This document shows, piece after piece, positions 7,361 through 15,808 of a DNA stretch of 34,526 nt. A model generated the notes under the pieces. The model was not told the DNA's origin, ran no database searches, and worked only from the letters and a program-made list of their open reading frames with translations. The translations under genes were made by a program, and so were the position numbers. Source of the DNA: Bdellovibrionales bacterium (GTDB lineage Bacteria > Bdellovibrionota > UBA1018 > JADZFF01); the NCBI GenBank assembly GCA_020850015.1, contig JADZFF010000025.1:1-34526 (forward strand), read 5' to 3'. The stretch's first letter is position 1; every line of letters begins with the position of its first letter.

Positions 7361-8683
7361 TCAAACCCTGCCGAAGATCAGGCTGGCGTTGGTGCCGCCG
7401 AAACCGAAGCTGTTCGAAAGCGCGTAATCCACGCGCTTCTCCACGGCACGGTGCGCGGTGAAGTCGAGGCCGGTCTCAGCGCACTTGGGGTCCAGGCGAT
7501 CGAGGTTGATGGTGGGCGGGATGCGCCCCTCATGCACCGCGAGAAGAGAGAACATCGCTTCGATGGCACCCGCGGCGCCCAGCAGGTGCCCGGTCATCGA
7601 TTTTGTGGAGCTGACGTGCAGGTGTTTGCGTCCCTCGGGGAACAAACGCGCCACGGCCTGGGCCTCTTCGGCGTCGCCCGCCGGGGTGGAGGTGCCGTGC
7701 GCATTGATATAGCCGACCTGCTCGGGTCGAAGCTTTCCGCGCTCCAGGGCCATTTTCATGGCCCGCCCACCGCCCTCGCCGCCTTCGGAAGGGGAGGTCA
7801 TGTGGTACGCGTCGGCGCTCAGCCCGTATCCCACGAGCTCACCGTAGATCCGGGCGCCGCGTTTGCGGGCGTGTTCGTATTCCTCGAGCACCATGACGGC
7901 CGCGCCTTCGCCCATCACGAAGCCGTCGCGGTCGACGTCAAAGGGGCGCGAAGCTTTCTCGGGCGCGTCGCCCCGTTGCGAGAGAGCCCGCATTGCGGCG
8001 AAACCGCCGATGCCCAGGGGCCCGATTACGGCCTCCGTGCCTCCCGCGAGCATGAGGTCCGCGTCGCCGCGGCGGATGATCTCAGCCGACTCACCCAGCG
8101 CGTGCGCGCTCGACGAGCAGGCCGTGAGGTTGCACAGATTCGGGCCCCTCAGGTCGAGCGCGATGCTGAGGTCGCCCGAGGCCATGTTGGGAATGACCTG
8201 CGGGATGAAGAAGGGGGTGATGCGACGGTAGCCCTTCTCGAGGAGCTCCCTGTGCACATCGGCGATCTCGTTGAGACCGCCCATGCCCACGCCAATGTTG
8301 CATCCGAAGCGTTCCGCCTTCACGCGCTCGCGGATGGCGTCGAGCCCTGAATCGCCGTAGGCCTCGTATCCGGCCGACATCGCGAAATGGATGAACCGGC
8401 CCATCTTCCGGGCTTCCTTGCGGTTCAGGATCTCGGTGATTTCAGAGCCGGGCTTTGGGCGGTAGGGCCCGATCTTCTTCTCGATCGCGAACTCCTTCAC
8501 CTCGCAGGCGAAGGTGACGGGAGACCCCGCCATGTCCTGCTGGGTGATTGGGGCGGCGCCAGAGCGGCCGCTCAGGGCCGCGGTCCAAGAGTCCCGGGCC
8601 GTGAGTCCCAACGGACTCACCGCCCCGATTCCCGTGACCACTACCCTGCGAGGGGCTCCGGTGCCTGCGGAAGCGCCGTGCAT
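7361..8683 (-). CDS. fabF: 3-oxoacyl-ACP synthase II (KAS II)
   Basis: Condensing enzyme that elongates acyl-ACP with malonyl-ACP. At 440 residues it is slightly longer than the usual 410-415, mainly from a basic N-terminal stretch before RRVVVTGIGAVSPLG. The catalytic triad is intact: Cys189 in LTACSSSAHA, His in NAHGTSTPAGD, and His in STKSMTGHLLGAAG. NSFGFGGTNASLIF is the C-terminal signature. It begins 16 bp after the acpP stop. No obvious ribosome site precedes the ATG at 8683, so translation may be coupled to acpP. The product is cytoplasmic. Confidence 0.97.
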   Translation of the reverse strand: MHGASAGTGAPRRVVVTGIGAVSPLGLTARDSWTAALSGRSGAAPITQQDMAGSPVTFACEVKEFAIEKKIGPYRPKPGSEITEILNRKEARKMGRFIHFAMSAGYEAYGDSGLDAIRERVKAERFGCNIGVGMGGLNEIADVHRELLEKGYRRITPFFIPQVIPNMASGDLSIALDLRGPNLCNLTACSSSAHALGESAEIIRRGDADLMLAGGTEAVIGPLGIGGFAAMRALSQRGDAPEKASRPFDVDRDGFVMGEGAAVMVLEEYEHARKRGARIYGELVGYGLSADAYHMTSPSEGGEGGGRAMKMALERGKLRPEQVGYINAHGTSTPAGDAEEAQAVARLFPEGRKHLHVSSTKSMTGHLLGAAGAIEAMFSLLAVHEGRIPPTINLDRLDPKCAETGLDFTAHRAVEKRVDYALSNSFGFGGTNASLIFGRV

Positions 8684-8699
8684 GAGACGCGACGAGCGA

Positions 8700-8945
8700 T
8701 CAGCTCGTGGCGGCTTTCGCCGAAATGTACTTCGTGACGTCGCCGACGGTCTTGATCTTCTCGGCGTCTTCGTCCGGGATGTCCAAGTCGAACTCTTCTT
8801 CCATCGTCATCACGAGTTCGACGATGTCGAGGCTGTCAGCACCGAGGTCTTCAATGAAAGAGGCCTCTGCGGTCACCTTTTCGGGTTCGACGGCGAGCTG
8901 GTCGCAAATGATGTTCTTGACCCGTTCTTCGAGAGATTCCGACAT
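8700..8945 (-). CDS. acpP: Acyl carrier protein
   Basis: Carries growing acyl chains on a 4'-phosphopantetheine attached to Ser38 in the [10 protein letters not shown] motif. I chose ATG at 8945 because it gives the normal family start ([10 protein letters not shown]) and follows an AAAGGAG ribosome site; the longer in-frame reading to 9005 adds a Lys/Pro-rich stretch not found in ACPs. The 81-residue acidic protein has the expected helices and an [15 protein letters not shown] segment. It lies between fabG (61-bp gap, the largest within this block) and fabF. Confidence 0.97.
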   Translation of the reverse strand: MSESLEERVKNIICDQLAVEPEKVTAEASFIEDLGADSLDIVELVMTMEEEFDLDIPDEDAEKIKTVGDVTKYISAKAATS

Positions 8946-9006
8946 TTTCACTGCTCCTTTGGGTTCTGAATGCTTGGGCTTACCCTTGTTTGGTTTAGCC
9001 TTCAAG

Positions 9007-9750
9007 TCACATGTACATGCCGCCGTTGACGCCGATCACCTGGCCGGTGATGTATCGGCTTGAGGCCGAGGCTAAAAAGCTTACGATCGCAGCGATATCC
9101 TCGGGTTCGCCCAGGTAGCCGACGGGGATGGTCGACAAAATGGCTTGCTTCTGCGCGTCATTGAGTGTGCCCGTCATGTCTGTCTGAATGAAGCCCGGGG
9201 CGACGACGTTTACGCGCACCTGACGCGAAGCGAGTTCCTTTGCCACGGCCTTTGAAAAGCCGATGAGTCCCGACTTCGCGGCCGCGTAGGCCGCCTGGCC
9301 CGCGTTGCCACTCTCGCCCACCACCGAGCCGATCTGGATGATGCTCCCCGTGCGCGCGCGCATCATGCTCTTCGCGGCTTCGCGCGTGCAGAAGATCGCG
9401 CCTTCGAGATCCACCGAAAGGGTCTTACGGAGGTCTTCGTCCTTCATTCGGATGAGGAGCCCGTCGACCGTGATGCCCGCGTTGTTCACGAGCACGGCAA
9501 GCGGCCCGCGCTCCTTGGCGAGCGCGCCGATCCGGGCTTCCACCTGGGCCGAGTCAGCCACACTGAAGCCGCAGAGCTCCGCCGATCCGCCAGCCGCGAT
9601 GATGCCGTCCACCACCGCGCGGGCCTTTTCCTCGTTCGACGAGAAGTTCACCGCGACATGGAAGCCATCCGTGGCGAGGCGCTTCGAGATCGCGGCGCCG
9701 ATCCCGCGTGAGCCGCCAGTGACGAGGGCCAGGGGTTTACGTTCCGTCAT
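9007..9750 (-). CDS. fabG: 3-oxoacyl-ACP reductase
   Basis: NADPH-dependent short-chain dehydrogenase that performs the first reduction of each fatty-acid elongation cycle. ATG at 9750 is chosen over an in-frame TTG at 9771 because of the GAAGGAG site 8 nt upstream and the standard start ([18 protein letters not shown]). The cofactor motif TGGSRGIG, the NNAG block, the catalytic Ser in IGSVVGESG and Y-x3-K in AAYAAAKSG are all visible; 247 residues. It overlaps the fabD stop by 4 bp (ATGA). The C-terminus [12 protein letters not shown] is typical of FabG. Confidence 0.97.
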   Translation of the reverse strand: MTERKPLALVTGGSRGIGAAISKRLATDGFHVAVNFSSNEEKARAVVDGIIAAGGSAELCGFSVADSAQVEARIGALAKERGPLAVLVNNAGITVDGLLIRMKDEDLRKTLSVDLEGAIFCTREAAKSMMRARTGSIIQIGSVVGESGNAGQAAYAAAKSGLIGFSKAVAKELASRQVRVNVVAPGFIQTDMTGTLNDAQKQAILSTIPVGYLGEPEDIAAIVSFLASASSRYITGQVIGVNGGMYM

Positions 9751-10778
9751 TTCATGTTCTCCTTCAGCCAAGGGGTCAGGGCATCAAAGCTGTCCTTGTC
9801 GCCCATGCCGACGAGGCTCATCTCGACCTTTTCCGCTTTCGCGATCCGCTTCATCAGGCCCTGCAGCACCTTCCCCGGCCCAAACTCCACGGCCTTCTGG
9901 AAGCCGCCGTGCATGAGATGCACCGCGCTCTGTCTCCAGAGGACAGGGTGATCGACCTGCTCGGACAGGAGCGCGAAGACACGCGACTCGTCCATGCTGA
10001 GCTTGGCGGTGCGGTTCGGGACATAGGGGCACTGGAGCTTGTCCGGGCGATTTCCTGCGGGCGCGTCGGAGAAGAGGCGCTCCATGCGTTCACGGGCGGG
10101 TTTCATCAGGCGGCAGTGGAAGGGCGCGCTCACATCGAGCGGGATCGCCTTGCCGCCGGCGAAACGCGGATCGCCGGCTTTCAAGAGCTCCAGGACGATG
10201 GCTACGGCGTCGACCGAACCCGCCACCACGATCTGGCCCGGGGAGTTGAAGTTCGCGGGCTCCACCACCGCATCCACGGTGAACGCCCTAGCTTCGCGGC
10301 CATCCTTCCGGCGGGCGCGGGCCTCATCGCGCGCGGCGGCGCAGAGCGCCTCAACGGAAAGGTCTTCCATGCCCATCACGGCGGCCATGGTGCCTTCACC
10401 GACGGGGACGGCCTGCTGCATGGCGCGGCCGCGTTCACGCACCCAGGCCACTGCGGGGGCGAGCTGGAGGGCGCCGGCTGCCACGAGAGCGCTGTATTCG
10501 CCGAGGCTGTGACCCGCGACGGCTGCGGGGCGGAAGCCCAGCTCTTCGCGGGCCACGCGGTAGGCCGCAACAGAAACGGTGAGCAGCGCGGGCTGCGTGT
10601 TTTCAGTGAGAGCGAGGTCGGACTCCGGGCCGTCGATGCAAAGCTTGCGGAGGGCCAGGCGGGCTGCGTCAGAGGCCTCTTCGAAGATCACGCGCGCCTG
10701 CCGGAAGTTCTCCAAGAGGGCCTTGCCCATGCCCAGGTGCTGGGCGCCTTGTCCGGGAAACAGTGCGACGATCGACAT
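9747..10778 (-). CDS. fabD: Malonyl-CoA:ACP transacylase
   Basis: Transfers malonyl groups from CoA to ACP to supply chain extension. The N-terminal FPGQGAQHLGMG and the nucleophile motif GHSLGEYSAL are diagnostic, and the family's substrate-binding region APFHCRLMKPA contains the catalytic His. At 343 residues it is longer than most FabD proteins (about 310), with an Ala/Arg-rich insert in the middle (EARARRKDGREARAF). The gene starts 27 bp after fabH and its stop overlaps the fabG start. Confidence 0.96.
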   Translation of the reverse strand: MSIVALFPGQGAQHLGMGKALLENFRQARVIFEEASDAARLALRKLCIDGPESDLALTENTQPALLTVSVAAYRVAREELGFRPAAVAGHSLGEYSALVAAGALQLAPAVAWVRERGRAMQQAVPVGEGTMAAVMGMEDLSVEALCAAARDEARARRKDGREARAFTVDAVVEPANFNSPGQIVVAGSVDAVAIVLELLKAGDPRFAGGKAIPLDVSAPFHCRLMKPARERMERLFSDAPAGNRPDKLQCPYVPNRTAKLSMDESRVFALLSEQVDHPVLWRQSAVHLMHGGFQKAVEFGPGKVLQGLMKRIAKAEKVEMSLVGMGDKDSFDALTPWLKENMK

Positions 10779-10805
10779 TCTCTGAGCTTCCTCTCTCTCG
10801 CCGGT

Positions 10806-11819
10806 CTACCAGCGGGCCAGCACGGCGCCATAGGTGAGGCCGGCGCCGAAAACGTCCATCAGCACGGTCTGCCCCGGTTTCACCTTGCCCGCGCGCACGG
10901 CCTCGTCGAGCGCGGTCGGGACCGTGGCGGCCGAGGTGTTGCCGTGACGATCGATGTTCACGAGCACCTTATCCATCGGGAAATCGAGGCGTTTCGCTAC
11001 TGCCTCGATGATTCGGAGGTTGGCCTGGTGGGGTACGAACCAGTCGAGGTCCTTGATCGTGAGACCGTTCGTCTCGAGCGCGGTGACGGCGAAGTCGGTC
11101 AGGGTCTTCACCGCGACCTTGAAGATCTCCTTGCCCTTCATGTGCATGGTGTTCGCCTTCTGTTCGATGAGCTCGGCCGTAAGCGGGCGGGCGGAGCCGC
11201 CGGCCGGCACGTAGAGCACCTCCCAGAGGCTGCCATCCGTGTGGAGATGCGTGGAAAGAATGCGCCTCGGGTTCGCCGCCTCCGTGCGCTCCACGATGGC
11301 TGCGCCGGATCCGTCGCCGAACAGGATGCAGGACCCGCGGTCGTCCCAGTTCACCATGGGATTCAGGACCTCGGACCCGATCACGAGCGAGGTCTTCACC
11401 TGGCCGGTGCGGATGAAGGTGTCGGCTATGGCCAACCCGTACACGAAACCGGAACAGGCGGCGTTGATGTCCAGGGCCCAGGCCCGTTTCGCGCCGAGCT
11501 TGGTCTGCAGCCAGCAGGCGGAGGTGGGGACCAGCGAATCCGGCGAGCAGGTCGCGAACAGGATCTGATCGATGTCGTCGACGGTCTTGCCGGCCATCTC
11601 GAGCGCGCGGGTGGCGGCGACGAGGGCGAGCGAGGAGTTCGTCTCCTTGGGGTTGCCGGGTTCGGAGATTCGACGTTCGCGGATGCCCGTGCGCTCGACG
11701 ATCCACTCGTCGTTGGTCTCGATGCCCTTGGCGGCCAGCTCCCGCGCGAGATCCTGGTTCGTCATCACCCGCTGGGGGAAATGAGAGCCGATGCCCGTGA
11801 TTTTCGAAGCGTACTGCAT
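10806..11819 (-). CDS. fabH: 3-oxoacyl-ACP synthase III (KAS III)
   Basis: Starts fatty-acid synthesis by condensing acetyl-CoA with malonyl-ACP. The Cys-His-Asn triad is visible in order: Cys in NAACSGFVYG, His in VPHQANLRI, Asn in HGNTSAATVP. The N-terminus carries the usual WIVERTGIRERRI block. It has 337 residues; ATG at 11819 is preceded by AGGGGA. The upstream neighbour is the DUF177 gene, only 34 bp away. In the common bacterial order, rpmF and plsX sit in that space, but there is no room for them here. Confidence 0.97.
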   Translation of the reverse strand: MQYASKITGIGSHFPQRVMTNQDLARELAAKGIETNDEWIVERTGIRERRISEPGNPKETNSSLALVAATRALEMAGKTVDDIDQILFATCSPDSLVPTSACWLQTKLGAKRAWALDINAACSGFVYGLAIADTFIRTGQVKTSLVIGSEVLNPMVNWDDRGSCILFGDGSGAAIVERTEAANPRRILSTHLHTDGSLWEVLYVPAGGSARPLTAELIEQKANTMHMKGKEIFKVAVKTLTDFAVTALETNGLTIKDLDWFVPHQANLRIIEAVAKRLDFPMDKVLVNIDRHGNTSAATVPTALDEAVRAGKVKPGQTVLMDVFGAGLTYGAVLARW

Positions 11820-11853
11820 CGCCGATAGTCCCCTGTGCTTTGCTCGCGCCGCT

Positions 11854-12483
11854 TCAGTGCGGCCCGAGCTTCAACTTTCCGAGAGCCGCGAACGCGCTTT
11901 CCTTCACCAGGCGGGCACAGGCGCATCGGCCCCGGTTCTGGTCGGCTCCGCAGTTCACGCAGATCCCCTGGCAGTCCTCCTGGCAGAGGGGCTGGAACGG
12001 AACCTGGAGCTGCACCTGCTCGCTCACCACGGCCTTCACGTCGATGTAGTCCTCAGTGAGGTACGTGATGTCGAGGTCCATATCCGCAGGGTCATGCGTG
12101 GACTTGGCCGTTCCCTTGGATACGTAGCGGCGGTGGCCGTTGGCGTCACGCTTTGCGGGAATGCCCGCCATCGCTGGGTCGCGGCTGAAAAGCGCGATGA
12201 ACCGGGGAGTGACCGGCTGGTCGAAGCGGCTCGCGCAGCGGCTGCAAAGAAGCTGCAGTGAGCTGTCGACGGAACCGTTCATCACCACGACGCCGTCGAC
12301 CTGGTGGAGGGTGAACTCCGCGTCCACGTCGCGTTGCACGGTTTTAGCGTTGGGGCTGAGGCCAGGCGTAGCCTCATCGCGCTCGTCGAGCTCGGTGACG
12401 GCCTGTACGAGCCAGGGATCGTCCGCGCCGGAAAACCGGTATTCGCTTTCGATCTCTTTGATTTCACTTAAAAAGATCTTCAT
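11854..12483 (-). CDS. yceD: DUF177 / YceD-family protein
   Basis: Member of the YceD (DUF177) family, usually encoded directly before ribosomal protein L32 (rpmF) and linked to 23S rRNA metabolism. The 209-residue protein has the family's CSRC pair in the middle and the C-terminal block QVPFQPLCQEDCQGICVNCG followed by NRGRCAC, which forms a Cys-rich, probably metal-binding region. It is the first gene of the minus-strand fatty-acid block, so the block's promoter should lie upstream in 12484-12702. No strong ribosome site was seen before ATG 12483. rpmF does not follow. Confidence 0.88.
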   Translation of the reverse strand: MKIFLSEIKEIESEYRFSGADDPWLVQAVTELDERDEATPGLSPNAKTVQRDVDAEFTLHQVDGVVVMNGSVDSSLQLLCSRCASRFDQPVTPRFIALFSRDPAMAGIPAKRDANGHRRYVSKGTAKSTHDPADMDLDITYLTEDYIDVKAVVSEQVQLQVPFQPLCQEDCQGICVNCGADQNRGRCACARLVKESAFAALGKLKLGPH

Positions 12484-12702
12484 AGCCGAAGTCTGCGGAC
12501 CTTACTCTTCACCTCCGGGGTCGTCAATTCAAGAGTGACTTGGGCGGGAACTCGGGCGAGAGTGTTTTCTGAGTCTCAGACAGGGCGTAACTTCCTGGAA
12601 TGGGGCGGGTTTTGGCTTGACGGGGAAAGCGCGTGCATGGCACCCGAAGTGTCAGGGCAGTGAATCAGGTAGGTCCAGCCACACTAGGGATGGGAGCAGG
12701 CG
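12484..12702. promoter_or_regulatory. Divergent intergenic region, yceD-fab block versus the 12703 gene
   Basis: This 219-bp divergent gap must contain promoters for both directions. A TTGACG occurs near 12616 on the plus strand, but no convincing -10 follows at 16-18 bp. A GGGAG ribosome site precedes the ATG at 12703. I see no RNA gene, repeat or small gene in it. Confidence 0.3.
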
Positions 12703-13491
12703 ATGTCCGATGATCGGCCGAAGTCCAACTTAGCATCTTGGGCCTCCAGGCTTCTTGGGAAGAGCACAGCGAGCATGAAAGACAAGGACACTAAGAAGAA
12801 GGCGCAACCGGCCGGCAAGAAGGCAGCCCCAGCAAAGGGCGCGGCCAAAGCCGTGGCTCCGAAGATTGCCAAGGCAGCCAAGCCCGCGAAGGCAGCAGCA
12901 TCCAAGGCGAAGGGCAAGGCGGCTCCTGCCCCAACGCCCGCAGCGAAGAAGGCCTCCAAGCGAGTTCCGGCCCCCGTTTCGGCGCCCGCCGTAAAATCCG
13001 GAAAAGGGAAGGCGCTCCCCGCCCCGGCGCAGGTCGCGCCCGTGCCCCTGGCCCTGAAGGGGAAGAAAGGCGCGAAGGGAGGGGCTGCTGCCGCCTCCTC
13101 GAACGCCAAGACCCAGGCCATGCTCAAGGCCGGGCTGGTGCCCGTGGAGGGCAGCACGATCTGCCGCGAGGTGGCCTGCGAGATCTCGCCGACCTCATCC
13201 GGGTATTGCCGCCTCCACTACATCAAGAACTGGAAGCGGATCAAAAAGCGGGAACTGCTCCTCAAAGAGGGGAAGCTGAACCGCTATATCGAAGAACTCG
13301 TGGCGAAATACCCCGAGAAATACATCGAGGCGATCCGCCAGGACCTGACCTCTGACGCGGATTTCGCCAAAGTGGTAACGGATCTGGAGCTTGATGAAGG
13401 TCTCGACGAGTTCGACGGGGACTCCGAGAACATCGAGTCGCTCATCGATTCCATCCGCAAGGACATGGACGACGAGACCGATCTGTACTGA
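12703..13491 (+). CDS. Lys/Ala/Pro-rich (H1-like) protein with C-terminal Cys/His zinc motif, 262 aa
   Basis: Two parts are visible. Residues 25-140 are a low-complexity Lys/Ala/Pro tail resembling eukaryotic H1-like or bacterial AlgP/Hc1-type DNA-binding tails. Residues 150-175 hold C154-x4-C159-x9-C169-x2-H172, reading CREVACEISPTSSGYCRLHY, a layout like the small zinc motifs ending in GLCxxHY. The remainder is helical and charged, ending in a very acidic tail (DEFDGDSENIESLIDSIRKD). It is probably a nucleoid- or RNA-associated cytoplasmic protein, because there is no signal peptide. Start: ATG at 12703 with GGGAG 6 nt upstream. Function unknown; DNA binding is inferred from composition only. 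Confidence 0.75.
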   Translation: MSDDRPKSNLASWASRLLGKSTASMKDKDTKKKAQPAGKKAAPAKGAAKAVAPKIAKAAKPAKAAASKAKGKAAPAPTPAAKKASKRVPAPVSAPAVKSGKGKALPAPAQVAPVPLALKGKKGAKGGAAAASSNAKTQAMLKAGLVPVEGSTICREVACEISPTSSGYCRLHYIKNWKRIKKRELLLKEGKLNRYIEELVAKYPEKYIEAIRQDLTSDADFAKVVTDLELDEGLDEFDGDSENIESLIDSIRKDMDDETDLY

Positions 13492-13540
13492 CCGCCGCTC
13501 CCTTGCCTTCATTGCGTCGAGCCGCTAGAACCCCGGGTTC

Positions 13541-14638
13541 ATGCGCCCATTTCTGCGTTTCATCTGTTTTGTCCTGGTTCTATCGTCCTCGGCGGTGAGC
13601 GCGAGCGTGCCTCTCGGGCTGAGGGAGGCGGCGGAGCTTCCGGATCTCGTCGAGAAGATCCTTCCGGGCGTGGCGAACATCAGTTCCGTGACCGTGGAGC
13701 GGTACCGCATCATGGGCATGGAGGAGTTCTTCAACTTCTGGGGAATCCCGCTCGAGCGCGAGCACCGGAACTCGAGCGTGGGCTCGGGCTTCCTCATCGA
13801 CGGCGAGGGCTACGTCATCACCAACAACCACGTCGTCGAGAACGCGAGCGAGGTGACGGTGACCTTGAGCAGCAAGAAGCAGTTTCCGGCGCGTATCGTG
13901 GGCACGGATCCCAAGCTCGACGTCGCTTTGCTCCAAATCCGCGACGAGTCGGGGAAAGTGCCGCGCGGGCTCGCGCCCGTTCGCATGGGGGATTCGGACG
14001 CCGTGCGGATCGCCGAGCCGGTGCTCGCGATCGGGAACCCCTTCGGGCTGCAGCACACGGTCACCATGGGGATTGTCTCAGCGAAGAATCGCACGATCGG
14101 CGTGGGCCCCTTCGACAACTTCCTCCAGACCGACGCGGCCATCAACCCGGGGAACAGCGGCGGCCCGTTATTCAACCTGAAGGGTGAGGTGGTGGGCATC
14201 AATACCCTGATCTTCTCGCGCTCGGGGCAAAGTGGCGGCCTGGGGTTCGCCACCCCGATCAACGAAGCGTTGAAGATCATCCCTGATCTGAAGCAGTACA
14301 AACGCGTGCCGCGGCCCTGGTTGGGCGTGCTTGCCGAGGCCATGAACCAGCGCATTCAGCGCTATTACGGCCTGGGCACCGCCAAAGGAGTGCTGATCTA
14401 CAACTTGGTGGAGGGCGCGCCGGCGGAGACCGCGGGCTTGCGGGTGGGGGATGTGGTGGCCACGGTGAACGGCAAGCCCGTGTCCGACCCCTTGGATCTG
14501 GAGCGCGAGCTGTTCAGGCTGCGGCCTGGCGCGACGGCGAAGCTCGGGGTCTACCGAAAATCGGGCAAGGTGGAGGTTTCGGTACCCCTTCAGGAGCTGC
14601 CACCCCGCCTCGACAAGCTGCCGAGAGGAATCATCTGA
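13541..14638 (+). CDS. DegP/HtrA-family periplasmic serine protease with one PDZ domain
   Basis: Envelope quality-control protease of the HtrA family. The signal peptide covers about residues 1-21 (MRPFLRFICFVLVLSSSAVSA). The trypsin fold carries His97 (NNHVVENA), Asp127 (KLDVALL) and Ser206 (GNSGGPLF). A single PDZ domain follows (from about residue 260), with GVLIYNLVEGAPAETAGLRVGDVVATVNG. At 365 residues with one PDZ it is closer to DegS in length, but it has a cleavable-looking signal rather than an obvious retained anchor. The gene at 14638 overlaps its stop (TGATG), implying coupled expression. Specific orthology (degP, degQ or degS) is not decidable here. Confidence 0.93.
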   Translation: MRPFLRFICFVLVLSSSAVSASVPLGLREAAELPDLVEKILPGVANISSVTVERYRIMGMEEFFNFWGIPLEREHRNSSVGSGFLIDGEGYVITNNHVVENASEVTVTLSSKKQFPARIVGTDPKLDVALLQIRDESGKVPRGLAPVRMGDSDAVRIAEPVLAIGNPFGLQHTVTMGIVSAKNRTIGVGPFDNFLQTDAAINPGNSGGPLFNLKGEVVGINTLIFSRSGQSGGLGFATPINEALKIIPDLKQYKRVPRPWLGVLAEAMNQRIQRYYGLGTAKGVLIYNLVEGAPAETAGLRVGDVVATVNGKPVSDPLDLERELFRLRPGATAKLGVYRKSGKVEVSVPLQELPPRLDKLPRGII

Positions 14639-15270
14639 TGGAACGCAGGAAGTTGACCGTCGACGGAAAACCACAGGTGGGCAAGCCCACCTCGCTTCCG
14701 CTCGACTACCTGAAGATGGTGAACGAGGTGTTCACCACGAATTTCGACGAAGGTCTCAAGGCTCTGCGCGCGATAGGGCTGAGTCCGCGCTTCCAGTCGG
14801 CGGCGGAGCTTTACGCCGATGAGGTGATCCTGGGCCTGTCTCTCGTGTTCGACGGCAAGATGGCCGCGACGACGGTCTATGCCAGCGCCGATTTCGACCC
14901 GGCCGCGAGCTCGCCCACGATCGAGGACCTCCTCTCCGCCTGCGTGGACGGGATCGCGTCGATCCTCCAGGTGCTTCTGGACGCGAAGGACGTTGCGCGG
15001 CTGGAGGCGCTCGCCGCGGGTTCCATGAGCGCGATGGAGGAGGTGCCGTACAAGTGGATGGCCATCGAGATCGCGAAGCGCCCGTTGTTCATCCGAGTGG
15101 ATAAGGCGAATCCCGACCTGGAGCAGGCCACGGACGCCTGGCTCGCCGCGAATGACCCCGAGCACGGGAAAGCGGGGGAGCTCGACGAGGAAGAGGCGCA
15201 GTCGCTGGCCGAGGAGCGGGTGGACGCCCTGCTCGAGGAAAAGGCCGGGATCAGGAGGCGGACGCACTAG
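14638..15270 (+). CDS. Hypothetical protein co-translated with the HtrA-like protease, 210 aa
   Basis: I do not recognise this protein. Its start codon overlaps the protease stop by 1 bp (TGATG). It has no signal peptide, so it is probably cytoplasmic. It begins with a basic stretch containing VDGKPQ, is mixed alpha/beta in the middle (DEVILGLSLVFDGKMAATTVYASADFD) and ends in an acidic helical tail (ELDEEEAQSLAEERVDALLEE). Tight coupling suggests a role connected with the envelope-stress protease or simple co-regulation. It ends 7 bp before the stop of the convergent gene at 15278. Confidence 0.78.
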   Translation: MERRKLTVDGKPQVGKPTSLPLDYLKMVNEVFTTNFDEGLKALRAIGLSPRFQSAAELYADEVILGLSLVFDGKMAATTVYASADFDPAASSPTIEDLLSACVDGIASILQVLLDAKDVARLEALAAGSMSAMEEVPYKWMAIEIAKRPLFIRVDKANPDLEQATDAWLAANDPEHGKAGELDEEEAQSLAEERVDALLEEKAGIRRRTH

Positions 15271-15277
15271 CGCTCGC

Positions 15278-15808
15278 TCAAGGCCGTATGGGGAAGCGTC
15301 CCTGCAGGAGCGTCGGTGAGATCTGATGGGCCTCGGGGCTCTCGATGCGCCAGCTCCCGTTCACCCGTTTCAAGCCGAACTTCACTTTTCTCTCGCCCTG
15401 AGGCGAAGGTGAGCGGGTGCCATGCAGGTCCGAAACCCCCGCGAGTTCATAGGTCACCGTGATCTCCGCCTCATCGGGGCTCTTCGTGGGATAACGGGCC
15501 TTGCCCACCTGGTACTTCGTGGCCACGAAAAAGGCGTCGGTTTCCGGCACCCCCTTCCAAAGGGTGAAGGCACGGCGCTCGCTGTCGAGCATGCCGGTGA
15601 AGACGAAGCCCGAGGCGTCGCGGGCGCAGAAGTACCGCACTACGTCCTCGGGGGACTTGAAGGTGTTGCGCAGCCGCAGGCGCTCATGGGCGAGGCCCCG
15701 GGGCTCGGCACGGGAGGCGGGCGTCCGTCCGGCTTCGGCGCGAGCGGCGGGGACGGACAGGAAAGCCGCCGCGAGGAGCAGAGCCAGGGTGCCGAGCGCG
15801 CGGGTCAC
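15278..15808 (-). CDS. Exported protein, 176 aa, third gene of the NlpC/P60 operon
   Basis: I do not recognise the family. GTG at 15806-15808 overlaps the TGA of the upstream NlpC/P60 gene (GTGA), and it gives a clean signal peptide (TRALGTLALLLAAAFLSVPA, cleavage near ARA-EA); longer readings are antisense noise. The mature part has a helix (SPEDVVRYFCARDASGF) followed by beta strands (AEITVTYELAGVSDL, RKVKFGLKRVNGSWRIESPEA). That alternation recalls small NTF2-like or DUF4864-type secreted domains, but the resemblance is weak. It is probably periplasmic and co-produced with the two preceding exported proteins. Confidence 0.75.
   Translation of the reverse strand: MTRALGTLALLLAAAFLSVPAARAEAGRTPASRAEPRGLAHERLRLRNTFKSPEDVVRYFCARDASGFVFTGMLDSERRAFTLWKGVPETDAFFVATKYQVGKARYPTKSPDEAEITVTYELAGVSDLHGTRSPSPQGERKVKFGLKRVNGSWRIESPEAHQISPTLLQGRFPIRP

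Noticed and set aside
8946-9005. Lys/Pro-rich N-terminal extension of acyl carrier protein
   Set aside because: AAAGGAG and the canonical ACP N-terminus place the start at 8945; this is the intergenic gap after fabG.
9909-11828. Very long plus-strand open frame opposite fabD and fabH (639 codons)
   Set aside because: It is antisense to two certain genes in GC-rich DNA where stop codons are rare, has no ribosome site and a His/Gly/Arg-rich composition typical of shadow frames.
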